The notes under the pieces were generated by a model. It had not been told where the DNA came from and ran no database searches. It saw only the letters and a program-made list of their open reading frames with translations. Below, piece by piece: positions 57,001-64,000 of a stretch of DNA of 64,000 nucleotides (its first letter is position 1; the number at the start of each line of letters is the position of its first letter). Both the position numbers and the translations under genes were made by a program. Source of the DNA: Mastigias papua (Eukaryota; Cnidaria; Scyphozoa; Rhizostomeae; Mastigiidae). Location: assembly GCA_964019165.1 (NCBI GenBank), contig OZ025272.1:2449293-2513292 (forward strand), read 5' to 3'.

Positions 57001-60000
57001 TCCATGAGATCCTCCGCTTTATTGAAGTATTATTCTCTGAGAGTCCTGCCTATCTAGACACACTTTATTATATTAGGATCCTGAATCAATAGACCTGATA
57101 TGGGAATAAAAGATAGAATATGGTATGAACTTTGCTTGCAAATCTTGTTAAAGATATTTTTGTTTGGCTTTTAGTGGTATGAAGTTGATGTAGATCAGCT
57201 TCCACCTGATTTGCAATCAAAATTTGTGAAGAACAAGATAGATGATGAAACAGAGCAATTCCTAGCATCCAGTGTTGCAAAGTCAGGATATCTGTTCACT
57301 CAGTTTTATCATTCATTAGCACAGATGTTTCTTGGTTTTGTGTTGTCAACAACTACTTTAAATGGGTGAGTTTTTTGCTGATATTTTAAGTATGAGTATG
57401 AGATGCCCAAGTTGACCCTATCAGTTGACTCATGCGAGGCTTTTTCAGGGCTGCCATCCTAAAAGCTTAGGAGGGGGCTATAAGCTACCTCTATGTGCCA
57501 CAGCCTTTTCTATCCAATACTTCATTCAACCTGTTCAAATTTAAATATATGGTAGGTTATGCATATGTTAGACAGAATAATTGTTGGGAAGTATACACAA
57601 AGCAGTAGTAAAGTATTGGTCCATACTGCCAAATTTAGATTTCTACAAGCTAGCATACACTCATTGGAAGGGGACCAATGAAGGGGACTGAGCCCCCCCC
57701 CCAAATAAAAGCTCATCTTATTTTATCGATGAAATGTGAGCCTTTACCCCCTGCCCCCTTCACCCATGGCAGCCCTGGCTTTGATACACTTTGGAAGTGA
57801 TCAGGAGTCTTTGAAGATATGATCAGAGCTTTGAAAAATGGCATTATTTGTATATTGTATGTAAAGATTTTCAAAAAGATAACTAGGAGAGATAGACACA
57901 TTTTTAGTAATTGCTTTTTAACATCATTAATATTCAAATATAATGTATTTTCATAGTTTGCAAAGTATGACATTTTTGTTACATGTTAACTTTATGCTGC
58001 TGAAAATCTTTACTTTAGCCCCCTTCAAAGCCCCCTTAAATAAGCTCCCTTCCCAAAGCTATAGTTTGTTGGTAAACCTCCCCTTGAACAATCCCCCATC
58101 ATAGAATAAGGTGAAGACAATGTTTTAGACTAAAAATTGTGCTTAAACTATTTTTTTTGATTGTGAAGAAATGAGTTTTGAAATTAAGTTATTATGTAAA
58201 ATGCTTCAAAAGTTTTATGACCCTCTTGGATAAGCCACACTCTAGAATAAGCCCCTGCCAAAGAGCATAAGAGATAAACTAGCTCCTTGGATTGCCAACT
58301 CTAGGATTTGTGGTTGCTATTGTACACCTTGAATTCAGCAGTTTTTAGTAATTTATGACAAGAAACTTCATGATCTCTTGCGCCAATGACAGAATTTCAT
58401 AGTTCGAGTTTTGGGCTCTATGCAACAACTCTATTCAGTTTATTTTTAGTTCAACAATCACACTACATTTTCGATTTTCTTCAATGCCACTAGACGCATT
58501 GTTTCAATACGTGGCCTAGTTTAAGTGATTAGTTATGAATTATTTAGACAACACACTAGTTAATCAAATTCAAATTTCTTTCTCTTTCCTACCGCACAGT
58601 AGATAAATTTTTTGTGTTTCTACTTTGCCATGTTCTCTCTAAACGTTCAATCTATTAGTACGCCTTCATTCTTAAAAAAATCTCGGCTCTATTCGGATTA
58701 TATTTTGATAATATTTTCATACATTGTTCTCGGCATTTGCTTTTCTTCACAGACTTCTAGACCGGGGCAAAATGTTTGTTTTCTCAAATGAACAGTTCAA
58801 GACATTAGTTGGAATTGAGGATGCTTGCATGAACAAAACATTACTTGATCTTGGAGCAGGGGATGGTACTGTCACAAGGATTATGGCCAAGTATTTTCGT
58901 TCAGTATATGTGACAGAAAGTTCATCGACTATGAGATATCGGCTAACTCAAAAGGGTTTCACGTGGGTATATTTTTTATCGTTGATAAAGTTCAAATTTT
59001 TTTTTAATGTATTATGGAAAATTTTGAAGCAATTATGCCATAAGAATAACTTATTTCATTAAGCATCATGAAGAGTAAGATGTATACAGAACATAAACGA
59101 AACTGAGGGATGTGAGAAAACAAATGAAACCTGTCACTACACCAAAAATTGCTTTGTTTGTTGAAAATACTTTGCTGTAATTTTTCTTAGTACTCACTAT
59201 CTAGAGAGTACGGTACAAATGCTCTTTATCTTTCCACTAATTGTAAATTAGAGTTTTTCCAAATTTTCTTTTTGATATAGTTTGTCATTCTTTGTCTTTC
59301 AAAGATATATGCTATCTTTTGACAAAAGCAAATTTGTGCAATTCTAAAATATTAACAAATTATGTGATAAGTAATTTCTCAGAACACTTGATCAACCATA
59401 TAGGTGTAATTTTTAGGTACATAAGCGTTATGTCCATCTTTTCCCTTGAAAACATTACTTTATGTCATTGTCTGCTAGAGTTTCATCATCATACAGTAGA
59501 GAATATATACACTCCCTAGTCAAACGTTTAGGAACGGAAGTGGAATCTTACGACAGGAATTTTTTGCGCACTTTGAAGCAATAACAGAATTAGTGAAACA
59601 TGGTTCAAAATTGCTAATTAGAACTTCGCAAAATGCAATAGCTTTGTTGTGGTTGCAAGAGTAGGCCGTCGCTCATTCACGTACTTGTCTTGGCTCTCAC
59701 GGATCCTGTCACAGCTCCTTCTACTTCGTCTTCTGTTTCTTCTGTTTCTTCTTCTGTCCCTTTTTCTTCCTCTGCTACTTCTTCTGCTTCTTCTTCTTCC
59801 GCTGCTTCTCCTTCTGCTTCTCCTTCTGCTTCTTCTTCTGCTTCATCTTCTTCGTCTTCATCTTCTTCTGCTTCATCTTCTTCGTCTTCATCTTCTTCTG
59901 CTTCATCTTCTTCTGCTTCTTCTTCTGCTTCATCTTCTTCTGCTTCATCTTCTTCTGCTTCTTCTTCTGCTTCTTCTTCTGCTTCATCTTCTTCTGCTTC

Positions 60001-61048
60001 TTCTTCTGCTTCTTCTTCTGCTTCATCTTCTTCTGCTTATTCTTCTGCTTATTCTTACTCTACTTCTGCTTCTTCTTCTGCTTCCTCTTCTTTTCTTCTT
60101 CTTCTTCTTCTTCTTCTTCTTCTGGCTTTGTCTCCACTAGGTGGAAACACTGGTACGGATTGAAGGGCGCCATTTCAGCCTGTCCACCACCTTCTCCTCC
60201 TTTAACTGACAACCCTTCACATCCTCTTTAATTCACTCTTTCCAGTTAATGTTTATAGCCTTCGAAATTAAGTTCCACTTTCAAAATTTATCTGTATGCT
60301 TCCCTATATTGTAAACTTTTTGGGGCTCGTGTACCCCGTCATATCTACTATTCGTTTCTCTATAATATCTGTTTGTTGCAGGATTTTGGACGTTGATGAA
60401 TGGCAGAATAGTAAGTTTGATTTCATCTCGGTCTTAAACCTGCTGGATCGAGTTGATGACCCATTGAAAATATTGAATGATATCCGCTTGTCATTAAATC
60501 CAAATGGGACTGTGTTACTGGCTTTTGTATTACCATATGGCCCGTGTGTGGAAAAAGGTAAGATTTCGCTTTTGCTTGACTCTCTATTCTGTTGATAAGT
60601 AAGAATGAAAAGTAGGAATGGAGAAGACAGTTGGTTTGTGGTAATGAGAGAACATGAATAAAAGCAAGAGTCCTTTCCTCTGAGACTGTATATTCGCCTT
60701 GCACGAAAGGTTTGATGCGAACATTTTCACTGCCCTGTGAACACAATGTTTGGGTCAGGTGCTTTTTTCAGGTTTAAGCGCTTGCATTAATACAACTCAG
60801 CTCCTTAAGAGTATTTCGTCTTTTCCCCTTCAGGTAGATTCCTCGCAGAACCCACAGAGAGATTGCCAGTAGTTGGAAAATCTGTTGAAAGTCAAGTTAG
60901 CAGCCTTGTCCAAGACGTCCTGAATCCTGCTGGTTTTCATGTTGTAAAATTCACAAAACTTCCGTACCTCTGTGAAGGAGACCTGTATGAAGACTTCTTT
61001 TATCTCTATGATTTCGTGTTTGTGCTAAAGGCTATGGATTCATTATAA
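54066..61048 (+). CDS. METTL9: METTL9 (DREV), protein-histidine N1-methyltransferase
   Basis: Seven coding exons: 54066-54110, 54995-55098, 55401-55560, 57175-57365, 58753-58962, 60382-60557, 60834-61048, in frame throughout; 366 residues (human 318). METTL9 adds a methyl group to the N1 of histidine in HxH motifs, with SAM as donor. Order: a hydrophobic signal or anchor ([15 protein letters not shown]+SVAIMVAMY, split by intron 1); a charged linker of about 75 residues, longer than in human (exons 2-3); [13 protein letters not shown] and [11 protein letters not shown] (about 104-155); [14 protein letters not shown] motif I LDLGAGDG (198-205); the acidic loop (YVTESSSTM); [31 protein letters not shown] near the C-terminus. 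Exons 4-7 are beyond doubt. Exon 1 is inferred from the start codon, the GTACGC donor, the phase and the hydrophobic continuity, and is somewhat less certain. Confidence 0.95.
55561..57174. other. METTL9 intron 3
   Basis: 1.6 kb. It holds a (GATG/GATA)n tract at 55808-56030 and is otherwise unremarkable. Confidence 0.7.
55808..56030. repeat. (GATGGATA)n tract
   Basis: GATG and GATA tetramers alternating, with occasional GATGGGTA variants. Long frames on the minus strand (Ser-Ile-His-Pro repeats) are artefacts of it. Confidence 0.95.
57446..57777. mobile_element. MITE-like element with perfect 12-bp ends
   Basis: 332 bp between CAGGGCTGCCAT and its exact reverse complement ATGGCAGCCCTG. CAGGG ends are typical of hAT elements. 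Both sub-terminal parts are rich in G or C runs. The 8-bp flanks do not match clearly. METTL9 intron 4. Confidence 0.75.
58000..58270. repeat. C-rich dispersed repeat fragment
   Basis: Blocks such as AGCCCCCTTCAAAGCCCCCTT, AATAAGCTCCCTTCC and GAATAAGCCCCTGCC recall the AAGCGCCC-type element at 9.8-10.3 kb and the G-rich stretch at 21.5-21.8 kb. The ends are not defined. Confidence 0.35.
59700..60122. repeat. Pyrimidine-rich (TCTGCT/TTC)n tract
   Basis: About 420 bp made of CTTCTTCTGCTTCATCTTCT-like trinucleotides, ending in a pure (CTT)n run. It lies in METTL9 intron 5, about 260 bp before exon 6. The Ser-rich, Leu-rich and Lys-rich open frames across it are artefacts. Confidence 0.95.
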
Positions 61049-63063
61049 TTTCTCCTCTTACCTCGCATCGAGGCTTGATTTCCCCTTTCAGATGATGCAA
61101 TAATTTGTAATAGATGTGCTAATTTATTGCATAGGTTTAGTAGGTTCACACCTTTGAAAATCTGTTCTCGATCCATTTTTAATATGTTGAGGTGTGTACT
61201 GGTGTACGGGGACGGACCTAGATCGGGTTGACCGGTTTCATAAACCCGGTCAAAGTTTTGAAATTGCATTTCAAGTTATGATGATTATTACTATTTCAAA
61301 TTTCTAGTTTCTTGTAATCGTATGTCAAGCACGAAGTTCGACAAATTATGCGCTTTTGTCATCTTTCCTATCATTTATCACCATCGTTCCTCTCATTAGA
61401 ACTCAATTGAATTTGTAAAAAATCTTATATCATGTAGCACATCAAGTGTTTCACTAATTCTATTTAGCCCCTGAATATCTACGGTCTTGAATTGCATAAG
61501 AGAAGGAAATTTGAATTCTGTGACTCATTCATCCACAGTTTTGAACCCGGTCAAAACTGTCAGAGTTACTCAATACGAATGTCCATAGAACTCCTATAAG
61601 TTTCACAGGGTTTGACCGGGTTGAGAATATCGTTTCCATGTACAATCTGTTTGATAAGAATCAGGTAATTTTGCTCAATGTTCTTAGTTTTTTCATAGTT
61701 TTAGACTCGAGTGTTCTTAACATTGGTCTTATTTTAAAAGAGATTTTTTGCAAATGTTTGAGAAACTACGTGTATTTTGCATTTTTCAAAACATTCGGCT
61801 GGGCTACTTTTGAATATAAAGAAACAGGTGCTAACGTTTGTTAACAATCTCATCAGAATTTGTTTACTAAAAGAATGTGAATGGTTGAGTATTTGTAAAA
61901 ATTCGCATCTAGGACTGAGCATGTTCTAGCAGGGTTCTTATTCTTTCCTCAAATCGTGCCTCATTGTTGTAAAATGTTTTGTGTATAACATAGAGCATAT
62001 TGCTTGTAATTTTTTTGTTATGCTTCGGGTTACATTAATTTAATGCATGCAGTTATTTTCCTTTGACTTTGACTAGCCTGTTATTTTGCTACGAATAACT
62101 GTTTTTTTTTCATACGTTTCATGTTGATTCATGTTATGCACTGAATCTCCCTGAACCCCTGACTTTCATACTGTTCTTTACATCGTTTGGTATTAATGTC
62201 GGTGGCTTTATGTTACTTTGTGCTAGATTGTGTTCCCATACCCTTTCTGTTTCCAAGGACGCCAGAGACAGTCAAGGAAAGGGCCGAGACTAATGTAGAA
62301 GGAACATCTTAGTCTTATCCTCTTAAACATTTTGCTTCTGCGAATGTCTGTGACCGCAATTTTTTCAATAAATCATTTCATTTATGTCATGTGTTGCATT
62401 GTGGGTTTGGTTGAAACTTTAAATGTAAGAGTGGAGGATTTCTGCTCAAATGGTTCATTTACAAGAAAATGTGCAATTAATAGTGAATAGACCTTGAAAA
62501 TATTGAGGAGGGCATGACACCCCACTCCTTCCTGGTAGACACACCTCTGAATGAATATTCTTCTCTTGAATAGAGCACATTATAACCCCTTTACCTCTCC
62601 TGACGAAGGACGCGAAGGCATTGCCCTATCATGCCCCCTCTCTGGTAATCCGGATTGTTTCTATCGTTGATGTGTGTTCTGTGCTGTCATTAGCTTTTCA
62701 ATAGCCTCTGTGTTGCTTTTTCGGAGCAACCTTGTGCTGAAGTGTGCTTCCCTGTACTAAAACTTATACCCACACCCCACGAGGAGCCATGTTATGATAT
62801 ATATTCATTCTGTTTGGTTTCATCTGTGCTATAACACTTAGGCGGTTAAACAGGGAATACATTTATAGAAGGAGGGGTGCCATCCCTTAAAATTTGCATT
62901 TCAGTTCATTTCAGTCCAGTCAATTTCATTTTAGAATTCCATTACGTACATATGCCATGGAAATAATTACATATTGCAGTATATCAAATCACAAATGGAA
63001 GTAGTGAAATACAAACAAACACAATAGTAAGGGAATTTGTATAAAGGGGCTTTCTTTCATTAG
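61049..63063. other. METTL9 3' UTR and intergenic
   Basis: Between 61225 and 61620 the 11-base motif AACCCGGTCAA occurs about four times in both orientations, so the RNA or DNA could fold back; it is probably a small repeat element. The first good polyadenylation signal is AATAAA at 62367. Nothing else is recognised. Confidence 0.5.
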
Positions 63064-63166
63064 GTAAACTGCCCGTATTTTTATAACAAACAAGCTCACG
63101 AGGAACATCGTCAAGCAAAAGTCACAGAAGGTCCCAATATTTTGCAGCTTATTGTAAGCTCAACAG
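63064..63166 (+). CDS. Candidate internal exon of an unknown gene
   Basis: TTTCTTTCATTAG precedes and GTAAGA follows a 103-bp stretch open in one frame: VNCPYFYNKQAHEEHRQAKV, then TEGPNILQLIVSST. Both splice sites match the consensus well and the composition looks coding. I find no neighbouring exon inside the window and do not recognise the family. It may belong to a gene continuing to the right, or be chance. Confidence 0.35.
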
Positions 63167-63552
63167 GTAAGATGCACTTTTTTGACTTAATTATTTGCAA
63201 AGTTTTGGACCAACTATTTTGAAGATCACAGCCAATTCAGTATTTTATTACAGTAAATATTCTTTGAGTTTATGTAACATCATGTTAAGTGATCACAAAA
63301 GGTGATCGCAAAGCCTACTCATTGGGCTCTTAGAGAGCTCCCAAAAGGTCTTAATGACAAAGGTCTAAATTTCCACAAAATTCTTTCAAATCTGCGTTTG
63401 AATTTAACTGATTCACCATTTATATGCAGAATTTGAACTTCAAAATCGTTCATAATAGCTCTTTTCAGCAAAGAAAATGAAATACTCCAAGAAAACGAGA
63501 TAATTGTTCGGAAGGATTTCCCCATAGCTCGAGAAAGCTGGGACATTCTTTT
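63167..63552. other. Intergenic or intronic, nothing recognised
   Basis: AT-rich. The open frames on the minus strand overlap the inverted-repeat element to the right and are not called. Confidence 0.4.
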
Positions 63553-63682
63553 AAGTATACTGAAAAGTTTTTTCGTCTGAAACGCGCCAGAGTATGAAAG
63601 GTCGGACAACGACTGACTGAAGGGTTATCCGGCGTTTGATACACTGATGAGTGTCGCACGAAAAAAGCTTTCCAGTATACTT
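63553..63682 (+). ncRNA. Inverted repeat enclosing a hammerhead-ribozyme-like core
   Basis: The left arm AAGTATACTGAAAAGTTTTT+TCGT (63553-63576) is complementary to the right arm ending in CTTTCCAGTATACTT (to 63682). Between them lie CTGATGA (63644-63650), a small stem GTG-TCG-CAC (63651-63659) and GAAA (63660-63663), the conserved hammerhead blocks in the right order. AAACGC (63580-63585) can pair with GCGTTT (63632-63637) as stem I, and C63577 would be the cleavage-site base. The fit is imperfect: the CG before the last U of the left arm has no partner if GAAA is in the core. The core is seen; activity is only inferred. Confidence 0.4.
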
Positions 63683-64000
63683 ACAGAATGTTCCCGCTTT
63701 TTCGTGCTTTAGTGAAGTTCTGTAGCACCAACAGCGTTTCAGAAACATTTGCATACGAGACAAACATGGCCTACTGGAATTATTCTAAACTTGGCAAGCT
63801 TCGGGTCCCCCCGTGTAATGGAGCCCCCGTATATTAGATTTTAACGAAAACTCCGACCCCCCATATTTTAAAGATCCCCGTGCCTTTATCAGGCACTAGT
63901 CAGTATTGTTGAGACAGGTGATAATCTTGCCGAGGTCATGTGACCTATGTTGTGGTTGAATCACGAACAATAAAGCTGCTGCAGAGGTCTGAAGGCATTG
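63683..64000. other. Right edge, no gene recognised
   Basis: C-rich patches (GGGTCCCCCCGTG, GACCCCCCATA) near 63805-63885 look like part of an old repeat. AATAAAG at 63970 has no linked gene. Confidence 0.4.

Noticed and set aside
59510..59560. Tc1-like terminus (CTAGTCAAACGTTTAGGAAC)
   Set aside because: No inverted partner was found downstream, so it is at most half of a decayed element.
59649..60163. Ser/Ala-rich, Leu-rich and Lys/Gln-rich open frames
   Set aside because: All three are readings of one trinucleotide repeat in a METTL9 intron.
62600..62625. CTGACGAAGGACGCGAAGG as another hammerhead core
   Set aside because: It lacks the full GAAA block and has no flanking complementary arms.

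Overview
This is animal nuclear DNA. The genes have many exons with GT-AG introns, the sequence is AT-rich, and microsatellites, fold-back repeats and decayed LINE retrotransposons are common. The conserved proteins are recognisably metazoan. The repeats (CR1/L2/Rex1-like and RTE-like LINEs, many small terminal-inverted-repeat elements, tRNA-derived SINEs, very long TA tracts) suggest a marine invertebrate, perhaps a cnidarian. I cannot name the species from the sequence.

Five protein-coding genes can be rebuilt. From left to right they are: (1) 12810-13748 (+), an intronless, divergent GPP34/GOLPH3-family gene; (2) 14340-21981 (-), MPHOSPH6, a nuclear exosome cofactor, in five short coding exons; (3) 22802-25081 (+), TMEM64, a VTT/DedA-type membrane protein in two exons; (4) 28902-52785 (+), the catalytic alpha subunit of casein kinase 2 (CK2), in 13 coding exons over 24 kb; (5) 54066-61048 (+), METTL9, a protein-histidine methyltransferase, in seven coding exons. 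In genes 2 to 5 every exon junction keeps the reading frame, and the joined protein follows the known family from end to end. The GPP34 gene and MPHOSPH6 converge. MPHOSPH6 and TMEM64 diverge from a shared spacer of about 820 bp. CK2alpha and METTL9 lie tandemly, about 1.3 kb apart.

The first 12.8 kb holds no complete gene. It has a possible last exon of an unknown gene at the left edge, two opposed LINE remnants (5.8-7.4 kb), a duplicated block with long TA tracts (4.9-5.4 kb), a 22-bp minisatellite and an inverted-repeat element. The large introns, especially those of CK2alpha, are full of repeats: an antisense LINE with a long open reverse-transcriptase frame but a mutated catalytic box, several MITE-like elements (one family seen twice), a minisatellite with higher-order structure split by a solo-LTR-like insertion, and four decayed LINE pieces. 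After METTL9 the last 3 kb has one unidentified candidate exon and, at 63.6 kb, a long inverted repeat enclosing a hammerhead-ribozyme-like core.

The genes do not form a pathway. They serve Golgi trafficking, nuclear RNA decay, membrane lipid or calcium homeostasis, kinase signalling and protein methylation. I found no rRNA, complete tRNA or CRISPR array, and no convincing new multi-gene system. The less ordinary items are the divergent GPP34 gene, the two hammerhead-like cores in fold-backs, and the structured repeats.
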